From Pleurodeles waltl (Eukaryota; Chordata; Amphibia; Caudata; Salamandridae): 64,000 bases of DNA. The stretch spans positions 1,022,647,066 through 1,022,711,065 of the forward strand of contig NC_090446.1 in the NCBI RefSeq assembly GCF_031143425.1. The letters are read 5' to 3'. Both the position numbers and the translations under genes were made by a program. Position 1 is the first letter of the stretch. Each line of letters starts with the position of its first letter. Shown in pieces: positions 32,137-45,700 of the stretch. The notes beneath the pieces were generated by a model that did no database searches, had not been told where the DNA came from, and worked only from the letters and a program-made list of their open reading frames with translations.

Positions 32137-33699
32137 CAGGGAGTGCAGAATTATTAGGCAAGTTGTATTTTTGAGGATTAATTTTATTATTGAACAACAA
32201 CCATGTTCTCAATGAACCCAAAAAACTCATTAATATCAAAGCTGAATATTTTTGGAAGTAGTTTTTAGTTTGTTTTTAGTTTTAGCTATGTTAGGGGGAT
32301 ATCTGTGTGTGCAGGTGACTATTACTGTGCATAATTATTAGGCAACTTAACAAAAAAAAATATATACCCATTTCAATTATTTATTATTACCAGTGAAACC
32401 AATATAACATCTCAACATTCACAAATATACATTTCTGACATTCAAAAACAAAACAAAAACAAATCAGTGACCAATATAGCCACCTTTCTTTGCAAGGACA
32501 CTCAAAAGCCTGCCATCCATGGATTCTGTCAGTGTTTTGATCTGTTCACCATCAACATTGCGTGCAGCAGCAACCACAGCCTCCCAGACACTGTTCAGAG
32601 AGGTGTACTGTTTTCCCTCCTTGTAAATCTCACATTTGATGATGGACCACAGGTTCTCAATGGGGTTCAGATCAGGTGAACAAGGAGGCCATGTCATTAG
32701 ATTTCCTTCTTTTATACCCTTTCTTGCCAGCCACGCTGTGGAGTTCTTGGACGCGTGTGATGGAGCATTGTCCTGCATGAAAATCATGTTTTTCTTGAAG
32801 GATGCAGACTTCTTCCTGTACCACTGCTTGAAGAAGGTGTCTTCCAGGAACTGGCAGTAGGACTGGGAGTTGAGCTTGACTCCATCCTCAACCCGAAAAG
32901 GCCCCACAAGCTCATCTTTGATGATACCAGCCCAAACCAGTACTCCACCTCCACCTTGCTGGCGTCTGAGTCGGACTGGAGCTCTCTGCCCTTTACCAAT
33001 CCAGCCACGGGCCCATCCATCTGGCCCATCAAGACTCACTCTCATTTCATCAGTCCATAAAACCTTAGAAAAATCAGTCTTGAGATATTTCTTGGCCCAG
33101 TCTTGACGTTTCAGCTTGTGTGTCTTGTTCAGTGGTGGTCGTCTTTCAGCCTTTCTTACCTTGGCCATGTCTCTGAGTATTGCACACCTTGTGCTTTTGG
33201 GCACTCCAGTGATGTTGCAGCTCTGAAATATGGCCAAACTGGTGGCAAGTGGCATCGTGGCAGCTGCACGCTTGACTTTTCTCAGTTCATGGGCAGTTAT
33301 TTTGCGCCTTGGTTTTTCCACACGCTTCTTGCGACCCTGTTGACTATTTTGAATGAAACGCTTGATTGTTCGATGATCACGCTTCAGAAGCTTTGCAATT
33401 TTAAGAGTGCTGCATCCCTCTGCAAGATATCTCACTATTTTTTATTTTTCTGAGCCTGTCAAGTCCTTCTTTTGACCCATTTTGCCAAAGGAAAGGAAGT
33501 TGACTAATAATTATGCACACCTGATATAGGGTGTTGATGTTGATTAGACCACACCCCTTCTCATTACAGAGATGCACATCACCTAATATGCTTAATTGGT
33601 AGTAGGCTTTCGAGCCTATACAGCTTGGAGTAAGACAACATGCATAAAGAGGATGATGTGGTCAAAATACTCATTTGCCTAATAATTCTGCACTCCCTG
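32137..33699 (-). mobile_element. Tc1/mariner-type DNA transposon, DD37E, IR/DR ends
   Basis: The 1563-bp element has perfect 25-bp terminal inverted repeats (32137-32161 and 33675-33699, beginning CAGGGAGTGCAGAATTATTA) flanked by the target dinucleotide TA (32135-32136 and 33700-33701). A second, inner copy of the same motif lies at each end (32326-32346 and 33499-33519), giving the IR/DR architecture known from Sleeping Beauty-like elements. One transposase gene fills the interior on the minus strand. The terminal repeats are unmutated relative to each other, so the insertion is young. It interrupts the head of the satellite-containing repeat. Confidence 0.95.
32464..33480 (-). pseudogene. 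Tc1-like transposase (one nonsense codon)
   Basis: The ATG at 33478-33480 starts a 338-codon frame interrupted only by TAA at codon 13 (33442-33444). The remainder is open to the stop at 32464. N-terminal helix-turn-helix segments (LKIAKLLKRDHRTIKRFIQ; then STRCAILRDM) bind the terminal repeats. The catalytic residues are D in VLWTDEMRV, D in FMQDNAPSH and E in PDLNPIENLW, and 37 residues separate the last two, so this is a DD37E enzyme and not the common Tc1 DD34E. The DD37E group called TRT is described from vertebrates (established knowledge, membership inferred). Without the first-exon stop it would be full length; translation from a later start would lack part of the DNA-binding domain. 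Confidence 0.9.
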
Positions 33700-33761
33700 T
33701 ATTTGGAAGGAAAAAATGCAGAGAAAGATAAGGGGCAATAACACTTGTTTTGCTATTCTAT
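33700..33761. repeat. Dispersed-repeat head (right part), joins the satellite
   Basis: A short segment (TTTGGAAGGAAAAAATGCAG...GCTATTCTAT) lies between the Tc1-like right end and the first satellite monomer. It continues 31385-32136 and is not repeated within the array, so it is the unique lead-in to the tandem repeats. Confidence 0.5.
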
Positions 33762-34301
33762 GTTCCCCCAGGTCTCCCGATAAAAATGATACCTCACTTG
33801 TGTGGGTAGGCCTAGCGCCCGCGACACGAAATGCCCCAAAACACAATGTGGACACATCCCATTTTTTGACAGAAAACAGAGCTGTTTTTTGCAAAGTGCC
33901 TGCCTGTAGATTTTGGCCTCTAGCTCAGCCGGCACCTAGGGAAACCTACCAAACCTGTGCATTTTTGAAAACTAGAGACCTAGGGGAATCCAAGATGGGG
34001 TGACTTGTGGGGCTCTGACCAGGTTCTGTTACCCAGAATCCTTTGCAAACCTCAAAAAGTGGCTGAAAAAACACGTTTTCCTCACATTTCGATGACAGAA
34101 AGTTCTGGAATCTGAGACGAGCCACAAATTTCCTTCCACCCAGCGTTCTCCTAAGTCTCCTGATAAAAATGATACCTCACTTGTGTGGGTAGGCCTAGCG
34201 CCCGCGACAGGAAGTGCCCCAAAACACAACGTGGACACATCCCATTTTTTGACACAAAACAGAGCTGTTTTTTGCAAAGTGCCTGCCTGTAGATTTTGGC
34301 C

Positions 34302-34309
34302 TCTAACTA
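34302..34309. other. 48-bp deletion junction in an early monomer
   Basis: In the second monomer CTCTA is joined directly to ACTAGAG; every other monomer has 48 further bases here. The junction carries CTA microhomology. It is the only large indel that I noticed in the array. Confidence 0.8.
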
Positions 34310-34363
34310 GAGACCTAGGGGAATCCAAGATGGGGTGACTTGTGGGGCTCTGACCAGGTTCTG

Positions 34364-37300
34364 TTACCCAGAATCCTTTGCAAACCTCAAAAAGTGGCTA
34401 AAAAAACACGTTTTCCTCACATTTCGGTGACAGAAAGTTCTGGAATCTGAGAGGAGCCACAAATTTCCTTCCAACCAGCGTTCCCCCAAGTCTCCCGATA
34501 AAAATGATACCTCCCTTGTGTGGGTAGGCCTAGCGCCCGCGGCAGGAAATGCCCCAAAACACAACGTGGACACATCCCCTTTTTTTACAGAAAACACAGC
34601 TGTTTTTTGCAAAGTGCCTGCCTGTAGATTTTGGCCTCTAGCTCAGCCGGCACCTAGGGAAACCTACCAAACCTGTGCATTTTTGAAAACTAGAGAACTA
34701 GGGGAATCCAAGAGGGGGTGACTTGTGGGGCTCTGACCAGGTTCTGTTACCCAGAATCCTTTGCAAACCTCAAAAAGTGGCTGAAAAAACAAGTTTTCCT
34801 CACATTTCGATGACAGAAAGTTCTGGAATCTGAGAGGAGCCACAAATTTCCTTCCACCCAGCGTTCTCCTAAGTCTCCTCATAAAAATGATACCTCACTT
34901 GTGCGGGTAGGCCTAGCACCAGCGACAGGAAATGCCCCAAAACACAACGTGGACACATCCCATTTTTTGACAGAAAACAGAGCTGTTTTTTGCAAAGTGC
35001 CTGCCTGTAGATTTTGGCCTCTAGCTCAGCCGGCACCTAGGGAAACCTACCAAACCTGTGCATTTTTGAAAACTAGAGACCTAGGGGAATCCAAGATGGG
35101 GTGACTTGTGGGGCTCTGAGCAGGTTCTGTTACCCAGAATCCTTTGCAAACCTCAAAAAGTGGCTAAAAAAACACGTTTTCCTCACATTTCGGTGACAGA
35201 AAGTTCTAGAATCTGAGAGGAGCCACAAATTTCCTTCCACCCAGCGTTCCCCCAAGTCTCCCGATAAAAATGATACCTCACTTGTGTGGGTAGGCCTAGC
35301 GCCCGCGACAGGAGATGCCCCAAAACACAACGTGGACACATCCCATTTTTTGACAGAAAACACAGCTGTTTTTTGCAAAGTGCCTGCCTGTAGATTTTGG
35401 CCTCTAGCTCAGCCGGCACCTAGGGAAACCTACCAAACCTGTGCATGTTTGAAAACTAGAGACCTAGGGGAATCCAAGAGGGGGTGACTTGTGGGGCTCT
35501 GACCAGGTTCTGTTACCCAGAATCCTTTGCAAACCTCAAAAAGTGGCTGAAAAAACACGTTTTCCTCACATTTCGATGACAGAAAGTTCTGGAATCTGAG
35601 AGGAGCCACAAATTTCCTTCCACCTTGCGTTCCCCCAAGTCTCCTGATAAAAATGATACCTCACTTGTGTGGGTAGGCCTAGCGCCCGCGACAGGAAATG
35701 CCCCAAAACACAACGTGGACACATCCCATTTTTTGACAGAAATCACAGCTGTTTTTTGCAAAGTGCCCGCCTATAGATTTTGACCTCTAGCTCAGCCGGC
35801 ATCTAGGGAAACCTACCAAACCTGTGCATTTTTGAAAACTAGAGACCTAGGGGAATCCAACACAGGGTGACTTGTGGGGCTCTGACCAGGTTCTGTTACC
35901 CAGAATCCTTTGCAAACCTCAAAAAGTGGCTAAAAAAACACGTTTTCCTCACATTTCGGTGACAGAAAGTTCTGGAATCTGAGAGGAGCCACAAATTTCC
36001 TTCCACCCAGCGTTCTCCTAAGTCTCCTGATAAAAATGATACCTCACTTGTGCGGGTAGGCCTAGCGCCAGCGACAGGAAATGCCCCAAAACACAACGTG
36101 GACACATCCCATTTTTTGACAGAAAACAGAGCTGTTTTTTGCAAAGTGCCTGCCTGTAGATTTTGGCCTCTAGCTCAGCCGGCACCTAGGGAAACCTACC
36201 AAACCTGTGCATTTTTGAAAACTAGAGACCTAGGGGAATCCAAGACAGGGTGACTTGTGGGGCTCTGAGCAGGTTCTGTTACCCAGAATCCTTTGCAAAC
36301 CTCAAAAAGTGGCTAAAAAAACACGTTTTCCTCACATTTCGGTGACAGAAAGTTCTAGAATCTGAGAGGAGCCACAAATTTCCTTCCACCCAGCGTTCCC
36401 CCAAGTCTCCCGATAAAAATGATACCTCCCTTGTGTGGGTAGGCCTAGCGCCCGCGACAGGAAATTCCCCAAAACACAACGTGGACACATCCCATTTTTT
36501 GACAGAAAACACAGCTGTTTTTTGCAAAGTGCCCGCCTGTAGATTTTGGCCTCTAGCTCAGCCGGCACCTAGGGAAACCTATCAAACCTGTGCATTTTTG
36601 AAAACTAGAGACCTAGGGGAATCCAAGAGGGGGTGACTTGTGGGGCTCTGACCAGGTTATTTTACCCAGAATCCTTTGCAAACCTCAAAAAGTGGCTGAA
36701 AAAACAAATTTTCCTCACATTTCAATGACAGAAAGTTCTGGAATCTGAGAGGAGCCACAAATTTCCTTCCACCCAGTGTTCTCCTAAGTCTCCTGATAAA
36801 AATGATACCTCACTTGTGTGGGTAGGCCTAGCGCCCGCGACAGGAAATGCCCCAAAACACAACGTGGACACATCCCATTTTTTGACAGAAATCACAGCTG
36901 TTTTTTGCAAAGTGCCCGCCTATAGATTTTGACCTCTAGCTCAGCCGGCACCTAGGGAAACCTACCAAACCTGTGCATTTTTGAAAACTAGAGACCTAGG
37001 GGAATCCAACACAGGGTGACTTGTGGGGCTCTGACCAGGTTCTGTTACCCAGAATCCTTTGCAAACCTCAAAAAGTGGCTAAAAAAACACGTTTTCCTCA
37101 CATTTCGGTGACAGAAAGTTCTGGAATCTGAGAGGAGCCACAAATTTCCTTCCACCCAGCGTTCTCCTAAGTCTCCTGATAAAAATGATACCTCACTTGT
37201 GCGAGTAGGCCTAGCGCCAGAGACAGGAAATGCCCCAAAACACAACGTGGACACATCCCATTTTTTGACAGAAAACAGAGCTGTTTTTTGCAAAGTGCCT

Positions 37301-40300
37301 GCCTGTAGATTTTGGCCTCTAGCTCAGCCGGCACCTAGGGAAACCTACCAAACCTGTGCATTTTTGAAAACTAGAGACCTAGGGGAATCCAAGACAGGGT
37401 GACTTGTGGGGCTCTGAGCAGGTTCTGTTACCCAGAATCCTTTGCAAACCTCAAAAAGTGGCTAAAAAAACACGTTTTCCTCACATTTCGGTGACAGAAA
37501 GTTCTAGAATCTGAGAGGAGCCACAAATTTCCTTCCAACCAGCGTTCCCCCAAGTCTCCCGATAAAAATGATACCTCCCTTGTGTGGGTAGGCCTAGCGC
37601 CCGCGGCAGGAAATGCCCCAAAACACAACGTGGACACATCCCCTTTTTTTACAGAAAACACAGCTGTTTTTTGCAAAGTGCCTGCCTGTAGATTTTGGCC
37701 TCTAGCTCAGCCGGCACCTAGGGAAACCTACCAAACCTGTGCATTTTTGAAAACTAGAGAACTAGGGGAATCCAAGAGGGGGTGACTTGTGGGGCTCTGA
37801 CCAGGTTCTGTTACCCAGAATCCTTTGCAAACCTCAAAAAGTGGCTGAAAAAACAAGTTTTCCTCACATTTCGATGACAGAAAGTTCTGGAATCTGAGAG
37901 GAGCCACAAATTTCCTTCCACCCAGCGTTCTCCTAAGTCTCCTGATAAAAATGATACCTCACTTGTGCGGGTAGGCCTAGCACCAGCGACAGGAAATGCC
38001 CCAAAACACAACGTGGACACATCCCATTTTTTGACAGAAAACAGAGCTGTTTTTTGCAAAGTGCCTGCCTGTAGATTTTGGCCTCTAGCTCAGCCGGCAC
38101 CTAGGGAAACCTACCAAACCTGTGCATTTTTGAAAACTAGAGACCTAGGGGAATCCAAGATGGGGTGACTTGTGGGGCTCTGAGCAGGTTCTGTTACCCA
38201 GAATCCTTTGCAAACCTCAAAAAGTGGCTAAAAAAACACGTTTTCCTCACATTTCGGTGACAGAAAGTTCTAGAATCTGAGAGGAGCCACAAATTTCCTT
38301 CCACCCAGCGTTCCCCCAAGTCTCCCGATAAAAATGATACCTCACTTGTGTGGGTAGGCCTAGCGCCCGCGACAGGAAATGCCCCAAAACACAACGTGGA
38401 CACATCCCATTTTTTGACAGAAAACACAGCTGTTTTTTGCAAAGTGCCTGCCTGTAGATTTTGGCCTCTAGCTCAGCCGGCACCTAGGGAAACCTACCAA
38501 ACCTGTGCATGTTTGAAAACTAGAGACCTAGGGGAATCCAAGAGGGGGTGACTTGTGGGGCTCTGACCAGGTTCTGTTACCCAGAATCCTTTGCAAACCT
38601 CAAAAAGTGGCTGAAAAAACACGTTTTCCTCACATTTCGATGACAGAAAGTTCTGGAATCTGAGAGGAGCCACAAATTTCCTTCCACCTTGCGTTCCCCC
38701 AAGTCTCCCGACAAAAATGATACCTCACTTGTGTGGGTAGGCCTAGCGCCCGCAACAGGAAATGCCCCAAAACACAACGTGGACACATCCCATTTTTTGA
38801 CAGAAAACAGAGCTGTTTTTTGCAAAGTGCCTGCCTGTAGATTTTGGCCTCTAGCTCAGCCGGCACCTAGGGAAAACTACCAAACCTGTGCATTTTTGAA
38901 AACTAGAGACCTAGGGGAATCCAAGATGGGGTGACTTGTGGGGCTCTGACCAGGTTCTGTTACCCAGAATCCTTTGCAAACCTCAAAAAGTGGCTAAAAA
39001 AACACGTTTTCCTCACATTTCGGTGACAGAAAGTTCTGGAATCTGAGAGGAGCCACAAATTTCCTTCCAACCAGCGTTCCCCCAAGTCTCCCGATAAAAA
39101 TGATACCTCCCTTGTGTGGGTAGGCCTAGCGCCCGCGACAGGAAATTCCCCAAAACACAACGTGGACACATCCCATTTTTTGACAGAAAACACAGCTGTT
39201 TTTTGCAAAGTGCCCGCCTGTAGATTTTGGCCTCTAGCTCAGCCGGCACCTAGGGAAACCTATCAAACCTGTGCATTTTTGAAAACTAGAGACCTAGGGG
39301 AATCCAAGAGGGGGTGACTTGTGGGGCTCTGACCAGGTTATTTTACCCAGAATCCTTTGCAAACCTCAAAAAGTGGCTGAAAAAACAAATTTTCCTCACA
39401 TTTCAATGACAGAAAGTTCTGGAATCTGAGAGGAGCCACAAATTTCCTTCCACCCAGTGTTCTCCTAAGTCTCTTGATAAAAATGATACCTCACTTGTGT
39501 GGGTAGGCCTAGCGCCCGCGACAGGAAATGCCCCAAAACACAACGTGGACACATCCCATTTTTTGACAGAAATCACAGCTGTTTTTTGCAAAGTGCCCGC
39601 CTATAGATTTTGACCTCTAGCTCAGCCGGCACCTAGGGAAACCTACCAAACCTGTGCATTTTTGAAAACTAGAGACCTAGGGGAATCCAACACAGGGTGA
39701 CTTGTGGGGCTCTGACCAGGTTCTGTTACCCAGAATCCTTTGCAAACCTCAAAAAGTGGCTAAAAAAACACGTTTTCCTCACATTTCGGTGACAGAAAGT
39801 TCTGGAATCTGAGAGGAGCCACAAATTTCCTTCCACCCAGCGTTCTCCTAAGTCTCCTGATAAAAATGATACCTCACTTGTGCGGGTAGGCCTAGCGCCA
39901 GCGACAGGAAATGCCCCAAAACACAACGTGGACACATCCCATTTTTTGACAGAAAACAGAGCTGTTTTTTGCAAAGTGCCTGCCTGTAGATTTTGGCCTC
40001 TAGCTCAGCCGGCACCTAGGGAAACCTACCAAACCTGTGCATTTTTGAAAACTAGAGACCTAGGGGAATCCAAGACAGGGTGACTTGTGGGGCTCTGAGC
40101 AGGTTCTGTTACCCAGAATCCTTTGCAGACCTCAAAAAGTGGCTAAAAAAACACGTTTTCCTCACATTTCGGTGACAGAAAGTTCTAGAATCTGAGAGGA
40201 GCCACAAATTTCCTTCCACCCAGCGTTCCCCCAAGTCTCCCGATAAAAATGATACCTCCCTTGTGTGGGTAGGCCTAGCGCCCGCGACAGGAAATTCCCC

Positions 40301-42789
40301 AAAACACAACGTGGACACATCCCATTTTTTGACAGAAAACACAGCTGTTTTTTGCAAAGTGCCCGCCTGTAGATTTTGGCCTCTAGCTCAGCCGGCACCT
40401 AGGGAAACCTATCAAACCTGTGCATTTTTGAAAACTAGAGACCTAGGGGAATCCAAGAGGGGGTGACTTGTGGGGCTCTGACCAGGTTATTTTACCCAGA
40501 ATCCTTTGCAAACCTCAAAAAGTGGCTGAAAAAACAAATTTTCCTCACATTTCAATGACAGAAAGTTCTGGAATCTGAGAGGAGCCACAAATTTCCTTCC
40601 ACCCAGTGTTCTCCTAAGTCTCCTGATAAAAATGATACCTCACTTGTGTGGGTAGGCCTAGCGCCCGCGACAGGAAATGCCCCAAAACACAACGTGGACA
40701 CATCCCATTTTTTGACAGAAATCACAGCTGTTTTTTGCAAAGTGCCCGCCTATAGATTTTGACCTCTAGCTCAGCCGGCACCTAGGGAAACCTACCAAAC
40801 CTGTGCATTTTTGAAAACTAGAGACCTAGGGGAATCCAACACAGGGTGACTTGTGGGGCTCTGACCAGGTTCTGTTACCCAGAATCCTTTGCAAACCTCA
40901 AAAAGTGGCTAAAAAAACACGTTTTCCTCACATTTCGGTGACAGAAAGTTCTGGAATCTGAGAGGAGCCACAAATTTCCTTCCACCCAGCGTTCTCCTAA
41001 GTCTCCTGATAAAAATGATACCTCACTTGTGCGGGTAGGCCTAGCGCCAGCGACAGGAAATGCCCCAAAACACAACGTGGACACATCCCATTTTTTGACA
41101 GAAAACAGAGCTGTTTTTTGCAAAGTGCCTGCCTGTAGATTTTGGCCTCTAGCTCAGCCGGCACCTAGGGAAACCTACCAAACCTGTGCATTTTTGAAAA
41201 CTAGAGACCTAGGGGAATCCAAGACAGGGTGACTTGTGGGGCTCTGAGCAGGTTCTGTTACCCAGAATCCTTTGCAAACCTCAAAAAGTGGCTAAAAAAA
41301 CACGTTTTCCTCACATTTCGGTGACAGAAAGTTCTAGAATCTGAGAGGAGCCACAAATTTCCTTCCACCCAGCGTTCCCCCAAGTCTCCCGATAAAAATG
41401 ATACCTCACTTGTGTGGGTAGGCCTAGCGCCCGCGACAGGAAATGCCCCAAAACACAACGTGGACACATCCCATTTTTTGACAGAAAACACAGCTGTTTT
41501 TTGCAAAGTGCCTGCCTGTAGATTTTGGCCTCTAGCTCAGCCGGCACCTAGGGAAACCTACCAAACCTGTGCATGTTTGAAAACTAGAGACCTAGGGGAA
41601 TCCAAGAGGGGGTGACTTGTGGGGCTCTGACCAGGTTCTGTTACCCAGAATCCTTTGCAAACCTCAAAAAGTGGCTGAAAAAACACGTTTTCCTCACATT
41701 TCGATGACAGAAAGTTCTGGAATCTGAGAGGAGCCACAAATTTCCTTCCACCTTGCGTTCCCCCAAGTCTCCCGACAAAAATGATACCTCACTTGTGTGG
41801 GTAGGCCTAGCGCCCGCAACAGGAAATGCCCCAAAACACAACGTGGACACATCCCATTTTTTGACAGAAAACAGAGCTGTTTTTTGCAAAGTGCCTGCCT
41901 GTAGATTTTGGCCTCTAGCTCAGCCGGCACCTAGGGAAAACTACCAAACCTGTGCATTTTTGAAAACTAGAGACCTAGGGGAATCCAAGATGGGGTGACT
42001 TGTGGGGCTCTGACCAGGTTCTGTTACCCAGAATCCTTTGCAAACCTCAAAAAGTGGCTAAAAAAACACGTTTTCCACACATTTCGGTGACAGAAAGTTC
42101 TGGAATCTGAGAGGAGCCACAAATTTCCTTCCAACCAGCGTTCCCCCAAGTCTCCCGATAAAAATGATACCTCCCTTGTGTGGGTAGGCCTAGCGCCCGC
42201 GACAGGAAATTCCCCAAAACACAACGTGGACACATCCCATTTTTTGACAGAAAACACAGCTGTTTTTTGCAAAGTGCCCGCCTGTAGATTTTGGCCTCTA
42301 GCTCAGCCGGCACCTAGGGAAACCTATCAAACCTGTGCATTTTTGAAAACTAGAGACCTAGGGGAATCCAAGAGGGGGTGACTTGTGGGGCTCTGACCAG
42401 GTTATTTTACCCAGAATCCTTTGCAAACCTCAAAAAGTGGCTGAAAAAACAAATTTTCCTCACATTTCAATGACAGAAAGTTCTGGAATCTGAGAGGAGC
42501 CACAAATTTCCTTCCACCCAGTGTTCTCCTAAGTCTCCTGATAAAAATGATACCTCACTGGTGTGGGTAGGCCTAGCGCCCGCGACAGGAAATGCCCCAA
42601 AACACAACGTGGACACATCCCATTTTTTGACAGAAATCACAGCTGTTTTTTGCAAAGTGCCCGCCTATAGATTTTGACCTCTAGCTCAGCCGGCACCTAG
42701 GGAAACCTACCAAACCTGTGCATTTTTGAAAACTAGAGACCTAGGGGAATCCAAGACAGGGTGACTTGTGGGGCTCTGACCAGGTTCTG
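34364..42789 (+). repeat. Higher-order repeat domain 1 (8-mer, 3064 bp)
   Basis: Variant monomers recur at 8 x 383 = 3064 bp: the type starting at 34364 returns at 37428, 35130 at 38194 and 41258, 35513 at 38577 and 41641, and 38960 at 42024. The order is not perfectly regular. A three-monomer block (types at 35896, 36279, 36662) is repeated at 39726-40874, giving secondary offsets of 2681 (7-mer) and 1149 bp (3-mer). This is the pattern expected from unequal exchange acting on blocks of monomers. Confidence 0.85.
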
Positions 42790-45700
42790 TTACCCAGAAT
42801 CCTTTGCAAACCTCAAAAAGTGGCTAAAAAAACACGTTTTCCTCACATTTCAGTGACAGAAAGTTCTGGAATCTGAGAGGAGCCACAAATTTCCTTCCAC
42901 CCAGCGTTCTCCTAAGTCTCCTGATAAAAATGATACCTCACTTGTGTGGGTAGGCCTAGCGCCCGCGACAGGAAATGCCCCAAAACACAACGTGGACACA
43001 TCCCATTTTTTGACAGAAAACAGAGCTGTTTTTTGCAAAGTGCCTGCCTGTAGATTTTGGCCTCTAGCTCAGCCGGCACCTAGGGAAACCTACCAAACCT
43101 GTGCATTTTTGAAAACTAGAGACCTAGGGGAATCCAAGATGGGGTGACTTGTGGGGCTCTGAGCAGGTTCTGTTACCCAGAATCCTTTGCAAACCTCAAA
43201 AAGTGGCTAAAAAAACAAGTTTTCCTCACATTTCGGTGACAGAAAGTTCTGGAATCTGAGAGGAGCCACAAATTTCCTTCCACCTAGCGTTCCCCCAAGT
43301 CTCCCGATAAAAATGATACCTCCCTTGTGTGGGTAGGCCTAGCGCCCGCGACAGGAAATGCCCCAAAACACAACGTGGACACATCCCATTTTTTGACAGA
43401 AAACAGAGCTGTTTTTTGCAAAGTGCCTGCCTGTAGATTTTGGCCTCTAGCTCAGCCGGCACCTAGGGAAACCTACCAAACCTGTGCATTTTTGAAAACT
43501 AGAGACCTAGGGGAATCCAAGATGGGGTGACTTGTGGGGCTCTGACCAGGTTCTGTTACCCAGAATCCTTTGCAAACCTCAAAAAGTGGCTAAAAAAACA
43601 CGTTTTCTCACATTTCGGTGACAGAAAGTTCTGGAATCTGAGAGGAGCCACAAATTTCCTTCCACCCAGCGTTCTCCTAAGTCTCCTGATAAAAATGATA
43701 CCTCACTTGTGCGGGTAGGCCTAGCGCCAGCGACAGGAAATGCCCCAAAACACAACGTGGACACATCCCATTTTTTGACAGAAAACAGAGCTGTTTTTTG
43801 CAAAGTGCCTGCATGTAGATTTTGGCCTCTAGCTCAGCCGGCACCTAGGGAAACCTACCAAACCTGTACATTTTTTGAAAACTAGAGACCTAGGGGAATC
43901 CAAGAGGGGGTGACTTGTGGGGCTCTGACCAGGTTCTGTTACCCAGAATCCTTTGCAAACCTAAAAAAGTGGCTGAAAAAACAGGTTTTCCTCACATTTC
44001 GATGACGGAAAGTTCTGGAATCTGAGAGGAGCCACAAATTTCCTTCCACCCAGCGTTCTCCTAAGTCTCCTGATAAAAATGATACCTCACTTGTGTGGGT
44101 AGGCCTAGCGCCCGCGACAGGAAATGCCCCAAAACACAACGTGGACACATCCCATTTTTTGACAGAAAACACAGCTGTTTTTTGCAAAGTGCCTGCCTGT
44201 AGATTTTGGCCTCTAGCTCAGCCGGCACCTAGGGAAACCTACCAAACCTGTGCATTTTTTAAAACTAGAGACCTAGGGGAATCAAAGAGGGGGTGACTTG
44301 TGGGGCTCTGACCAGGTTCTGTTTCCCAGAATCCTTTGCAAACCTCAAAAAGTGGCTGAAAAAACACGTTTTCCTCACATTTCGATGACAGAAAGTTCTG
44401 GAATCTGAGAGGAGCCACAAATTTCCTTCCACCTAGCCTTCCCCCAAGTCTCCCGACAAAAATGATACCTCACTTGTGTGGGTAGGCCTAGCGCCCGCAA
44501 CAGGAAATGCCCGAAAACACAACGTGGACACATCCCATTTTTTGACAGAAAACAGAGCTGTTTTTTGCAAAGTGCCTGCCTGTAGATTTTGGCCTCTAGC
44601 TCAGCCGGCACCTAGGGAAACCTACCAAACCTGTGCATTTTTGAAAACTAGAGACCTAGGGGAATCCAAGATGGGGTGACTTGTGGGGCTCTGACCAGGT
44701 TCTGTTACCCAGAATCCTTTGCAAACCTCAAAAAGTGGCTAAAAAAACACGTTTTCTCACATTTCGGTGATAGAAAGTTCTGGAATCTGAGAGGAGCCAC
44801 AAATTTCCTTCCACCCAGCGTTCCCCCAAGTCTCCCGATAAAAATGATACCTCACTTGTGTGGGTAGGCCTAGCGCCCGCGACAGGAAATGCCCCAAAAC
44901 ACAACGTGGACACATCCCATTTTTTGACAGAAAACACAGCTGTTTTTTGCAAAGTGCCGGCCTGTAGATTTTGGCCTCTAGCTCAGCCGGCACCTAGGGA
45001 AACCTACCAAACCTGTGCATTTTTGAAAACTAGAGACCTAGGGGAATCCAAGAGGGGGTTGACTTGTGGGGCTCTGACCAGGTTCTGTTACCCAGAATCC
45101 TTTGCAAACCTCAAAAAGTGGCTGAAAAAACAGGTTTTCCTCACATTTCGATGACAGAAAGTCCTGGAATCTGAGAGGAGCCACAAATTTCCTTCCAACC
45201 AGCGTTCCCCCAAGTCTCCCGATAAAAATGATACCTCCCTTGTGTGGGTAGGCCTAGCGCCCGCGACAGGAAATTCCCCAAAACACAACGTGGACACATC
45301 CCATTTTTTGACAGAAAACACAGCTGTTTTTTGCTAAGTGCCCGCCTGTAGATTTTGGCCTCTAGCTCAGCCGGCACCTAGGGAAACCTATCAAACCTGT
45401 GCATTTTTGAAAACTAGAGACCTAGGGGAATCCAAGAGGGGGTGACTTGTGGGGCTCTGACCAGGTTCTGTTACCCAGAATCCTTTGCAAACCTCAAAAA
45501 GTGGCTAAAAAAACACGTTTTCCTCACATTTCGGTGACAGAAAGTTCTGGAATCTGAGAGGAGCCACAAATTTCCTTCCACCCAGCGTTCTCCTAAGTCT
45601 CCTGATAAAAATGATACCTCACTTGTGTGGGTAGGCCTAGCGCCCGCGACAGGAAATGCCCCAAAACACAACGTGGACACATCCCATTTTTTGACAGAAA

